Source: Candidatus Nanohaloarchaea archaeon (GTDB taxonomy: Archaea > EX4484-52 > GLR71). From it: DNA of 19,013 nucleotides. The notes beneath the pieces are model-generated. The model saw nothing but the letters and a program-made list of their open reading frames with translations, was not told the origin of the DNA and did no database searches. Positions 7,979 to 14,645 of the stretch are shown here, piece after piece. Position 1 is the first letter of the stretch, and every line of letters starts with the position of its first letter. Position numbers and translations under genes: made by a program. The stretch lies in NCBI GenBank assembly GCA_030636885.1, contig DAOVVY010000003.1:1-19013 (forward strand), read 5' to 3'.

Positions 7979-8034
7979 TTAAAATACATATTACATAGTA
8001 GTTGTTGATATAATCTCTTAAGGGGTGGGTAATT

Positions 8035-8406
8035 ATGGATATGGACATGGATATGGAAGATGAGAAAAGAAAAACTATGATGAAAGCGAAAGTGGGTATG
8101 ATTTTTGCAATTGTTGGTTTTTTGATGGTGTTTTCTGCGATAGTGATTGAATTTACTGTATTTAAGCCAACGTTGCAAAGCCTTAATGAGAATCCTAAAG
8201 CGGTCTGGGAAGGGGCTACAAGGGGTGCGGATTCAGGACTTGTTGATATGCGGATTATTGCCAATTCATATGGGCCTATGCTTCTGACATTGAAGCTTGG
8301 TGGTATCGGGTTTATACTTGCGGGTATATTCTTGGCTTTGGTTGCAATACTCGGTGCGCTCTCGATGATGCCTCATGTGCTTGCAGGTGCAATGAAGAAT
8401 AAGTGA
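8035..8406 (+). CDS. Small two-helix membrane protein, unknown family
   Basis: The 123-residue protein opens with a Met-Asp repeat (MDMDMDMEDE) and a short basic patch, followed by a membrane helix at about 18-40. A polar loop of about 45 residues contains several Asn, Gly and Asp, then a second helix lies at about 86-109 and the tail is short and basic. No family is recognised. The ATG at 8035 has a strong purine-rich ribosome binding site seven to nine bases upstream; three further in-frame ATG codons within the next 18 bases are possible but less well placed. It has its own candidate promoter and converges on the exonuclease gene with only six bases between the stops, so it is probably a single-gene transcript. 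By charge, both termini are likely cytoplasmic, with the loop outside. Confidence 0.8.
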   Translation: MDMDMDMEDEKRKTMMKAKVGMIFAIVGFLMVFSAIVIEFTVFKPTLQSLNENPKAVWEGATRGADSGLVDMRIIANSYGPMLLTLKLGGIGFILAGIFLALVAILGALSMMPHVLAGAMKNK

Positions 8407-8412
8407 TGCATC

Positions 8413-8441
8413 TTAATTATTTTCTTTTTCTTTTTCTTCTA
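8413..8441 (+). terminator. T-rich tract at the convergent gene ends
   Basis: On the plus strand, immediately after the stop of the small membrane protein, TTTTC-type runs repeat several times. This could terminate plus-strand transcription, although the same bases encode the C-terminus of the exonuclease on the minus strand. Inferred from composition only. Confidence 0.4.
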
Positions 8442-8901
8442 GGATTTTTTCGATGTGGTATAGATTCACGATGTCTTCTTTGTTGTATTCAAGAAGTTTA
8501 TTGAGTGAGTTGTTGCATCCGCGCTGGTATCGTCTCCAGAGGCGTACCGCTTCTCTACCGTCTGAGATTCCTGAGTCACGGGATATGCCAAGCATGTTCT
8601 CTATCTTTTTCAGGCCGCCTGTCAGGTTATGTTTCCTGCAGGTGTACATAAGATCGTGGTGCTCTGCGCTCTTGAAGTCTATGTTTGGGAACTTGTGCGC
8701 CAAAAATGGGATGTCGAAACGTTTTCCGTTGAATGTGACCATGTCTTTCGCTTTCTTTATCACGTCATTCAAGTTGTCTTCGGTCAGGTCTATGCCGTTT
8801 ACGAACTGGATGACTTCATCACCTGTATAGATGCCTACTACTGTCACACTGTTCCTTTCTCGGCTTAAACCTGTGGTCTCAATGTCTATGTATTGTTTCA
8901 T
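8413..8901 (-). CDS. DEDDy 3'-5' exonuclease, YprB/RNase H-like fold
   Basis: This 162-residue protein is little more than one nuclease domain. The catalytic acids of a DEDDy exonuclease are visible: Asp6 and Glu8 in YIDIETTG, Asp63 in NGKRFDIPFL, and Tyr139/Asp143 in YNKED. The intervening HHDLMYTCRKHNLTGGLKKIE resembles the YprB_RNaseH-like family. The ATG at 8901 was chosen: TTGTGACC six bases upstream is the usual ribosome binding site here. The longer frame would begin with TTG inside the end of purA. It starts 19 bases after the purA stop, so the two are likely co-transcribed. Whether it degrades DNA or RNA cannot be told. Its Lys/Glu-rich C-terminus is encoded by the T-rich tract (plus strand) that may also end the opposing transcript. 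Confidence 0.88.
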   Translation of the reverse strand: MKQYIDIETTGLSRERNSVTVVGIYTGDEVIQFVNGIDLTEDNLNDVIKKAKDMVTFNGKRFDIPFLAHKFPNIDFKSAEHHDLMYTCRKHNLTGGLKKIENMLGISRDSGISDGREAVRLWRRYQRGCNNSLNKLLEYNKEDIVNLYHIEKILEEKEKENN

Positions 8902-8920
8902 TGTGGTCACAATTTTTTTC

Positions 8921-10186
8921 TTAAAGGACAATTGTTTCTTTTCTCCCCGGGCCGACAGAAACTATCTTGATTGGAAGGTTGAGATATGAAGATATGAACT
9001 CTAGATATTTTTTTGTATTATCCGGTAGGTCATCATATTTTTTTACTGCTGATATGTCTTCATTCCATCCAGCAAATTCCTGATATACCGGTGTCACATT
9101 TTGCAATATGTATGGGTCTCCTGGAAATTGTTTTGTGTTTTGTTTATCTATCATATATTCTCTGCAAATCTTCAAGGTATTGAATCCGGATAGGACATCC
9201 AGCTTCGTTATGATGAGCTCTGTAAGGCCGTTTAGGTTTTTTGAGTGGTTGAGCATCACAAGGTCGAGCCAGCCACATCTTCTAGATCTTCCTGTTGTGG
9301 TGCCGTATTCTTTGCCTTTGTCTCTTAATTTTTTGCCTGTATCATTATCCAGTTCTGTAGGGAACGGGCCTTCTCCTACTCGTGTCATATATGCTTTCGT
9401 GATGCCTAATACATCAGTTATCTTGTTTGGTCCAATCCCTGAGCCTGCGCATGCCGCTGAAGCCACTGTGTTTGAGGATGTGACAAAAGGGTATGTTCCG
9501 TGGTCTATATCAAGAAAAGTTCCTTGCGCACCTTCAAAAAGGACTTTCTGTCCTTTGTCAAGTTCATTGTTTATGAATGTTGGTGCATCGTATATCAAAG
9601 GCCTTATATTTTTTGCTATTGCTATGTATTCTTTTATGATTTCATCTGCGTTGCCGTTAAAACCTATCATTTCAAAATAATTCCTATTGTTTTTGAGTAT
9701 GCTGAATATTCTGCTTGAAAGGCGTTCATCTGTCAGGAAATCATACATTCTTATCGAATCAGACCGTCCGGTCTTTGACATGTATGCGGGACCGATGCCT
9801 CTGCCTGTGGTGCCTATCTTATCTTTTCTTGGATTTTCTTCGTGTCTGTCGAGTGCTATGTGCCATGGCATGATAGCATGTGCATTACCGGCTATATAGA
9901 GATTATTTATCTTGTGACCTCTTTTTTCAAGAGATTCTATCTCTTTGCAAAGCACTTTTGTGTCGATGACTACACCACTGCCTATAATCACAGTCTTGTT
10001 TTCATATAGGATGCCGGAAGGTATCAGATGGAATTTGTAGATGTCATTGTCAACCACAATTGTGTGACCTGCATTGTTTCCGCCCTGGAACCTTACCACA
10101 ATGTCTGATTCTTCTGTAAGGTAATCTATAAGCTTTCCTTTGCCTTCATCGCCGAATTGCGTCCCTATAATAATTGTACCGCTCAT
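8921..10186 (-). CDS. purA: Adenylosuccinate synthetase
   Basis: PurA condenses IMP with aspartate using GTP to make adenylosuccinate, the first committed step from IMP to AMP. Active-site features are complete. The GTP-binding loop GDEGKGK has Asp13, and NNAGHT has His41, both at the same numbers as in the E. coli enzyme. GTTGRGIGPAY is at about 125, the FEGAQGTFLDID and YPFVTSSNT blocks follow, then VGEGPFPTE and the GTTTGRSRRCGW segment. At 421 residues it is the full-length form found in bacteria and eukaryotes; the enzymes of Pyrococcus and Methanocaldococcus are about 80-90 residues shorter. The ATG at 10186 has GGGATGAT six bases upstream. The usual Trp of QWGDEGKGK is Phe here. The exonuclease follows 19 bases downstream. 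Confidence 0.97.
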   Translation of the reverse strand: MSGTIIIGTQFGDEGKGKLIDYLTEESDIVVRFQGGNNAGHTIVVDNDIYKFHLIPSGILYENKTVIIGSGVVIDTKVLCKEIESLEKRGHKINNLYIAGNAHAIMPWHIALDRHEENPRKDKIGTTGRGIGPAYMSKTGRSDSIRMYDFLTDERLSSRIFSILKNNRNYFEMIGFNGNADEIIKEYIAIAKNIRPLIYDAPTFINNELDKGQKVLFEGAQGTFLDIDHGTYPFVTSSNTVASAACAGSGIGPNKITDVLGITKAYMTRVGEGPFPTELDNDTGKKLRDKGKEYGTTTGRSRRCGWLDLVMLNHSKNLNGLTELIITKLDVLSGFNTLKICREYMIDKQNTKQFPGDPYILQNVTPVYQEFAGWNEDISAVKKYDDLPDNTKKYLEFISSYLNLPIKIVSVGPGRKETIVL

Positions 10187-10224
10187 AATGAAATCATCCC
10201 GTATTATAAATTGGGTAACTTCTC

Positions 10225-10234
10225 TTATTAAATT
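10225..10234 (-). promoter_or_regulatory. Candidate TATA box for purA
   Basis: Read on the minus strand the element is AATTTAATAA. It is placed so that transcription would begin near 10204 and leave a leader of about 18 bases containing the GGGATGAT ribosome binding site at 10193-10200. A second TATA-like stretch (TATATATAAA, near 10288-10298) is an alternative that would give a leader of about 80 bases. Confidence 0.4.
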
Positions 10235-10327
10235 ATTCCTTATTTTTTTAATGGTGAGATAGATGAGTGAGAATTTATCGCTAGTTTATATATATGTCTA
10301 TTTGGTGCATATTGGATGATTATTCTC

Positions 10328-11287
10328 TTATACAATTATCGTTGCAATGAAATTGAATGCGTAGCCTGTTAGGATTATAGCTATTGTTACGATTGAGAAG
10401 AATGCTATAATTAGTGGGAGGCGCATTGCGCGTCGTAATATTATTGCTTCAGGGATGCTTAATGCGGCTGTACCCATCATGAATGCGAGCGCAGTTCCTA
10501 ACGGGAATCCTTTTTCAAATAGTACAACTGCTATAGGTACTACGGCTGCGCAGTTTGCATATAATGGTACTCCTATCAATGTTGCGATAGGGACTGCTAA
10601 TAGTCCTCCTGTCTGGATAAGGTTCATCACTGTCTCTTCTGGTATGAATCCGTGGATTCCTGCGGCGATACCAATACCTACAAAGACCCATAACCAGATG
10701 CTTTTTATTATTGATGTTGCGTCTTTTAATCCAGTATTTATCCTTTCTTGTTGGGTGTTGAATATTTTGTCTTTGTTGTTTTCGTTTGTGTCCATCAGAT
10801 CTTGGACTATATATTTTTCAAGTCCTAGCTTACCTATCACTATGCCTGAGAATACACCGATCAGTATTCCGCTTATTATGTAGAGTGCGGTTATCTTCCA
10901 GCCGAAGAAGCCGAGCATTATGATTGCAACGTATTCGTTTACTAAAGGGGATGTCACTAGGAATGAGAAACTGACTCCTAGCGGGATCTTTGCTTTCATG
11001 AAGGATAAGAATACTGGTATTGATGAACATGAACAGAACGGCGTGATTGCGCCCATGATTGCAGCTGTAAGGTTTCCTAGACCTTGTCGTTTTCCAGAAA
11101 GCATCTGTCTTATCTTTTGTTCTGAGATGTAGGTTCTTAAGTATCCGACAATTGCAATCATTACGAAAAGTAAGAGAAGTATTTTTATTGAGTCATATAT
11201 GAAAAAATTTAAGCTTGATTCTAATTTTGTGCCTTTTTCAATGTTTAAGAGGGATAAGACTATCCAATTAGAAAATTCCTCAAGCAT
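10328..11287 (-). CDS. ArsP/DUF318-family membrane permease
   Basis: This is a polytopic membrane protein of about 319 residues with two homologous halves joined by a charged, probably cytoplasmic loop (about residues 160-195). The family's hallmark PFCSCSSIPVF lies at the end of the first helical block, with Cys85 and Cys87. The second half carries YANCAAVVPIA (Cys246) and GTAALSIPEAIILRR. This set of motifs defines the permease family PF03773, whose studied members export organoarsenicals; many others are uncharacterised. The ATG at 11287 is preferred because the GTG at 11296 forms part of the ribosome binding site AAGTGATCC. The Cys-rich peptide gene ends 17 bases upstream and is surely co-transcribed. 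Substrate inferred as a soft metal, metalloid or thiol-reactive compound; not proven. Confidence 0.9.
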   Translation of the reverse strand: MLEEFSNWIVLSLLNIEKGTKLESSLNFFIYDSIKILLLLFVMIAIVGYLRTYISEQKIRQMLSGKRQGLGNLTAAIMGAITPFCSCSSIPVFLSFMKAKIPLGVSFSFLVTSPLVNEYVAIIMLGFFGWKITALYIISGILIGVFSGIVIGKLGLEKYIVQDLMDTNENNKDKIFNTQQERINTGLKDATSIIKSIWLWVFVGIGIAAGIHGFIPEETVMNLIQTGGLLAVPIATLIGVPLYANCAAVVPIAVVLFEKGFPLGTALAFMMGTAALSIPEAIILRRAMRLPLIIAFFSIVTIAIILTGYAFNFIATIIV

Positions 11288-11304
11288 GGGGATCACTTAA
11301 TTGT

Positions 11305-11430
11305 TTAACAGCATGAACCTGAACAAGAACTACAACAGGTTTCTTTTGATTTTTTTTCAAGCTTTTTGTCAATTTTTTCTGCAAGTTTTGAAATTATGCC
11401 TTTCTTGTTTTCTTTTTTATTTTCTGTCAT
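11305..11430 (-). CDS. 41-residue Lys-rich peptide with C-terminal Cys cluster
   Basis: A short gene just upstream of the permease. The N-terminal 30 residues are strongly basic and likely helical (Lys/Glu-rich, with ISKLAEKIDKKLEKK). The last ten residues end in the pattern Cys-Cys-x2-Cys-x3-Cys-Cys (Cys32, 33, 36, 40 and 41). Evidence that it is real: an ATG with a GTGAT ribosome binding site at normal spacing, a TATA-like element upstream, a clean stop, and 17 bases to the permease ATG. Five thiols in ten residues suggest binding of a soft metal, metalloid or iron-sulfur species, perhaps delivering it to the permease cysteines. No signal peptide, so cytoplasmic. I do not know a named family for it. 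Confidence 0.8.
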   Translation of the reverse strand: MTENKKENKKGIISKLAEKIDKKLEKKSKETCCSSCSGSCC

Positions 11431-11486
11431 GTTAATCACATATTTTATTGGTGGTGTTAAGTATTTATTGTTATTGTTGTTATTAG

Positions 11487-11505
11487 TACTATATATACTA
11501 TATAC
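11487..11505 (-). promoter_or_regulatory. Candidate TATA box for the Cys-peptide/permease operon
   Basis: An AT-rich, nearly symmetrical stretch that on the minus strand reads GTATATATAG at its core. Transcription would start near 11468 and give a leader of about 38 bases. Its near-palindromic form (AGTACTATATATACTATA on the plus strand) could also serve as an operator, but no regulator gene is nearby. Confidence 0.45.
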
Positions 11506-11700
11506 ACTTTATGGGTCTATATTTTAGAATCATATAAGCTGTGTCAAGTTATATTATCTGATTTGAAACACGTAATGTGTGTTTTAGGGGGTAATGTATT
11601 TATGTATTGTACTTTTTGATGTTGTGATTTGTTTTTTTGTTTGAGTCTTATGATTTTATTTCTGTTAAATTTCATTGATTTTTTGCATCCTTATACAAAC

Positions 11701-11710
11701 ATTTATAAAG
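11701..11710 (+). promoter_or_regulatory. Candidate TATA box for the ribosomal protein operon
   Basis: ATTTATAAAG is preceded by an A-rich ACAAAC that fits a TFB-recognition element. The expected transcription start is near 11731, giving a leader of about 130 bases before L3. A second weaker box (TTTTTAAAG near 11829-11837) would start transcription almost at the L3 ATG and would leave its ribosome binding site out, so it is less likely. Confidence 0.5.
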
Positions 11711-11860
11711 GTTTTGACGAAAAAGTATCTTGTTCATTGTTGGCTTGAAAACCTCCTGCTAATGTATTGTAAATATGTATTGCACAAGAGTTCTTTCATA
11801 ATCTAAAATGTGACATAAAAACGATTTGTTTTTAAAGCTATCGAGTTAAAGGTAATATCT

Positions 11861-12844
11861 ATGGGAAGAGTACATCATCCAAGAAGAGGATCACTTGCAT
11901 TTAGACCAAAAACTAGGGCTAGACGAATATATCCTAGAATGGCCACTCTTCCTGCAACAACTGAGACTAAAATTCAAGAATTTGCAGGTTATAAAGTTGG
12001 TATGACTCATGTGAGTATGATTGATAATCGTAAGGGTTCTGTAACTTATAATCAAGAAGTTTCAGTTCCAGTAACTGTTATTGAATGTCCAAAGCTTAAG
12101 GTTTTGGGTATGAGGACTTATTCAAAAGATGAATATGGAACTAATGTTATAGCTGAATCATGGACTGTCGGTAAAGATTCAGATGATTTGAAACGAGCAG
12201 GTGTTCATGTTTCAAAAGTTAAAGCAAAAGATCTTAAGACTGATATTGATATGATTGCAGAAGTACGTCTTATAGTATCTACTCAACCTGTAGAAACAGG
12301 TGTATCAAAAAAGACTCCTGAAGTTTTTGAAGTTACTGTTTCAGGAACTGATGTTGGTGAAAAACTTAAACTTGCTGAGGATAAACTTGGTAAATCTCTT
12401 AATGTTTCAGAAATATTTAATCAGGGCGAGACTTTAGATGTTCGTGCTGTTACAAAAGGTAAAGGATTTTCAGGACAAGTAAAAAGGTATGGTGTTAAAC
12501 TTCTTGCAAAAAAATCTGAGAAAGTTAAACGAAAACCGGGTAATCTTGGACCTTTCCATCCACATAAGACAAGTTGGACTGTCGCACAGGCGGGAAATCT
12601 TGGATTCAATAACCGAACTGAACTTAACAAGATGGTTGTTAAGATTGGTAGTGGTGATTTGAAGATGAAAGGTGGTTGGTTAAATTATGGTCTTGTAAAA
12701 TCTGATTATATTATGTTTAAAGGTTCTGTACCAGGACCATGTAAAAGATTGGTACGATTCAGGGCGCCTGTAAGACCGCAGAAATACAAGTATGATGAAC
12801 CACAGGTCACTTATGTTTCCCTAGAGAGCAAACAAGGTATTTAG
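11861..12844 (+). CDS. rpl3: Ribosomal protein L3 (uL3)
   Basis: Large-subunit protein near the peptidyl-transferase centre and an early assembly factor. The archaeal N-terminus (HHPRRGSLAFRPKTRA) and the central PGNLGPFHPH...WTVAQAGNLGF region, the extended loop that reaches towards the catalytic centre, are clear. The length of 327 residues is normal for archaea and eukaryotes. The ATG has AAAGGTAAT a few bases upstream. It opens the operon: L4 begins two bases after its stop. The region upstream holds a candidate promoter and a possible long leader. Confidence 0.97.
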   Translation: MGRVHHPRRGSLAFRPKTRARRIYPRMATLPATTETKIQEFAGYKVGMTHVSMIDNRKGSVTYNQEVSVPVTVIECPKLKVLGMRTYSKDEYGTNVIAESWTVGKDSDDLKRAGVHVSKVKAKDLKTDIDMIAEVRLIVSTQPVETGVSKKTPEVFEVTVSGTDVGEKLKLAEDKLGKSLNVSEIFNQGETLDVRAVTKGKGFSGQVKRYGVKLLAKKSEKVKRKPGNLGPFHPHKTSWTVAQAGNLGFNNRTELNKMVVKIGSGDLKMKGGWLNYGLVKSDYIMFKGSVPGPCKRLVRFRAPVRPQKYKYDEPQVTYVSLESKQGI

Positions 12845-12846
12845 AT

Positions 12847-13653
12847 ATGAAAACAAATATTATCTCTATTGATGGCAAGAAAGGTTCGCAAGTAGAGTTG
12901 CCTTTGCAATTTTTGGAAGCTTACAGACCTGATTTAATTAAACGGGCTGTGATTGTAGCACAGAGTAAAGATAGGCAACCATATGGTGCTGATCCAAGAG
13001 CAGGTCTTAAGACGTCGGCACATCATATTGCTAGGCGGTCTTGTTATGGTAGTCTTGCAAACCGAGGTATTGCTCGGATGAAGCGTATAACTATTGGAAC
13101 TGGTCCTTTGGCGGGAACTGGTCGTGTTGCACCTCATGCGATTAAAGGTCGGAAAGCACATGCTCCTAAAAGTGAAAAGATTTATAGGGCTGAAATAAAT
13201 AATACTGAACGAAGATTTGCAATAAGGAGTGCAATAGCTGCTACTGCTGATAAAGATTTAGTTTCGGCTCGTGGTCATAAAACTGAAGGTGTTACTGAAT
13301 TTCCTATTGTTTGTGAGGATGCACTTGAAAGTGTAACAAAAACTCAGGATGCATTTAAAATATTGAATTCCATTGGTTTTTCAGCAGATCTTGAAAGAAC
13401 TTCTGAACGAAAAGTTCGTGCAGGTCGTGGTACTATGCGTGGTAGGAATTATCGTATCAAAAAAGGTCCATTGATAGTTGTTGGGAATAATAAAGGTATC
13501 AATAATGCTGCATCAAATATTGTGGGTGTTGATGTTATTGAGGTAAAAGATCTTAGTGCTGAAATGCTTGCTCCTGGAACTCATGCGGGTAGACTTACTG
13601 TTTGGACAAAGTCTGCATTAGATATGCTTGAAAAAGAAAAATTATTTATGTGA
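12847..13653 (+). CDS. rpl4: Ribosomal protein L4 (uL4)
   Basis: Large-subunit protein lining the exit tunnel. The tunnel loop is recognisable around residues 50-90 (YGADPRAGLKTSAHH, then GTGPLAGTGRVAPHA), and archaeal features follow (RRFAIRSAIAATA near 125-137, GRGTMRGRNYR near 195). Length of 268 residues is slightly longer than most archaeal L4 (about 250). It starts two bases after L3, and its stop lies inside the ribosome binding site of L23, so translation of the three is probably coupled. Confidence 0.96.
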   Translation: MKTNIISIDGKKGSQVELPLQFLEAYRPDLIKRAVIVAQSKDRQPYGADPRAGLKTSAHHIARRSCYGSLANRGIARMKRITIGTGPLAGTGRVAPHAIKGRKAHAPKSEKIYRAEINNTERRFAIRSAIAATADKDLVSARGHKTEGVTEFPIVCEDALESVTKTQDAFKILNSIGFSADLERTSERKVRAGRGTMRGRNYRIKKGPLIVVGNNKGINNAASNIVGVDVIEVKDLSAEMLAPGTHAGRLTVWTKSALDMLEKEKLFM

Positions 13654-13658
13654 TATTT

Positions 13659-13916
13659 ATGAAAATGCAGATACTTAAACACACACATTTGACTGAGAAA
13701 GCTATGAACAATGTTGAAAGTTTAAATGAACTTGTGTTTGTTGCTGATATTCGGGCGTCAAAACCTGAGATAAAGAAAGCTATCGAAGATCAATATAAAG
13801 TTAAGGTCATAAGGATTAATACATTAATTGATCAGAAAAAAAGGAAAAAAGTAACAGTACGGTTATCTGAAGAAACACCTGCAATTGATATTGCAACTCG
13901 TCTTGGGATGATATAA
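13659..13916 (+). CDS. rpl23: Ribosomal protein L23 (uL23)
   Basis: Large-subunit protein at the tunnel exit, docking site for the signal recognition particle. The 85 residues match archaeal L23: LTEKAM near the N-terminus, FVADIRASKPEIKKAIEDQY in the middle, and KKVTVRLSEE near the end. The ATG at 13659 was chosen because the in-frame GTG at 13650 is the ribosome binding site GTGATA, which also contains the L4 stop. L2 starts one base after its stop. Confidence 0.95.
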   Translation: MKMQILKHTHLTEKAMNNVESLNELVFVADIRASKPEIKKAIEDQYKVKVIRINTLIDQKKRKKVTVRLSEETPAIDIATRLGMI

Positions 13917-13917
13917 T

Positions 13918-14625
13918 ATGGGTAAACGAATAGTATCTCAGCATAGGGGACATGGAGGTCCAACATATAGGGCTAATAGTCATAATTATCTTCCTGCAGC
14001 TAAATATAGTGCAAAAAACAAAGCAATTAAAGTGGATGGTGTTGTTATTGATATCAAACATGATGTGGGTAAGAATGCACCTGTCGCTCTTGTTAAATTT
14101 GAGAATAATGAGAAACAGCACATGATTGCATCTGAAGGTCTTTCAGTTGGTAAAGATGTAAGTGTTGGTGTTGGTTCCAATTTTGATTATGGTAATGTTT
14201 TACCTTTAGGTGATATTCCGGAAGGTACTCCTGTTTTTAATCTTGAAAATGTTCCTGGTGATGGTGGTAAATTTGTCCGATCATCTGGTATGTCTGCAAT
14301 TGTATCTTCACATAGTGGAACTACAACTGTAGTAAAACTTCCATCAAAATCATTTAAGACATTAAATTCATTTTGCCGGGCAACAATTGGTGTTGTTGCT
14401 GGTGGTGAGAGGAAAATGAAGCCATTTGGTAAGGCGGGAAATAAATTTCATAATAGAAAAGCTCGTGGTAAATTATATCCAATAACAAGTAAGACTGCGA
14501 TGAATGCGGTTGACCATGTATTTGGTGGTGACAATAAAGGTGTTCCAACAACAACAAGTCGACATGCGTCTCCTGGTGCAAAAGTTGGATCTATTGCTGC
14601 TAGAAGAACAGGGAAAAAGCGATAA
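13918..14625 (+). CDS. rpl2: Ribosomal protein L2 (uL2)
   Basis: Large-subunit protein that bridges the subunits and supports peptidyl transfer. At 235 residues it fits the archaeal length. The N-terminus (GKRIVSQHRGHG) and the end (TAMNAVDH with His200, SRHASPGAKVGSIAARRTG) are typical. The loop after the conserved His reads DHVFGGDNKGVP, whereas archaeal relatives usually have DHPFGGG followed by a longer His-rich stretch. The loop is thus shortened and altered, although the key His remains. The ribosome binding site GGGATGAT lies inside the end of L23. Confidence 0.96.
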   Translation: MGKRIVSQHRGHGGPTYRANSHNYLPAAKYSAKNKAIKVDGVVIDIKHDVGKNAPVALVKFENNEKQHMIASEGLSVGKDVSVGVGSNFDYGNVLPLGDIPEGTPVFNLENVPGDGGKFVRSSGMSAIVSSHSGTTTVVKLPSKSFKTLNSFCRATIGVVAGGERKMKPFGKAGNKFHNRKARGKLYPITSKTAMNAVDHVFGGDNKGVPTTTSRHASPGAKVGSIAARRTGKKR

Positions 14626-14645
14626 AATAATTTCAAGTGATTGTT

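Larger units (their letters stand above)
11431..11860. other. 430-base intergenic region between divergent operons
   Basis: No convincing gene was found. From left to right it holds the ribosome binding site and TATA-like element of the Cys-peptide/permease operon (minus), then a weak stem AAACAC / GTGTTT at 11566-11584 with a seven-base loop. A TATA-like box at 11701-11710 points towards L3, and an ACCTCCT stretch at 11751-11757 lies inside the possible L3 leader. Two imperfect copies of an ATGTATT-rich sequence lie at about 11593-11610 and 11761-11782. A 16-codon hydrophobic frame at 11594-11644 has a purine-rich upstream sequence but nothing else in support. Confidence 0.5.

Noticed and set aside
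8902..8931. A longer exonuclease frame starting at TTG and overlapping purA.
   Set aside because: TTG has no ribosome binding site, while the ATG at 8901 has GTGA at proper spacing and gives a start right before the catalytic YIDIETTG.
11594..11644. A 16-codon hydrophobic frame in the divergent intergenic region, preceded by a G-rich run.
   Set aside because: Too short, ribosome binding site too close to the ATG, and no sign of regulation or conservation visible; not called as a gene.
11672..11737. A 21-codon minus-strand frame preceded by a perfect AGGAGGT.
   Set aside because: The spacing to the ATG is about 13 bases, too long, and the frame overlaps the likely L3 promoter. The AGGAGGT is better seen as ACCTCCT on the other strand.
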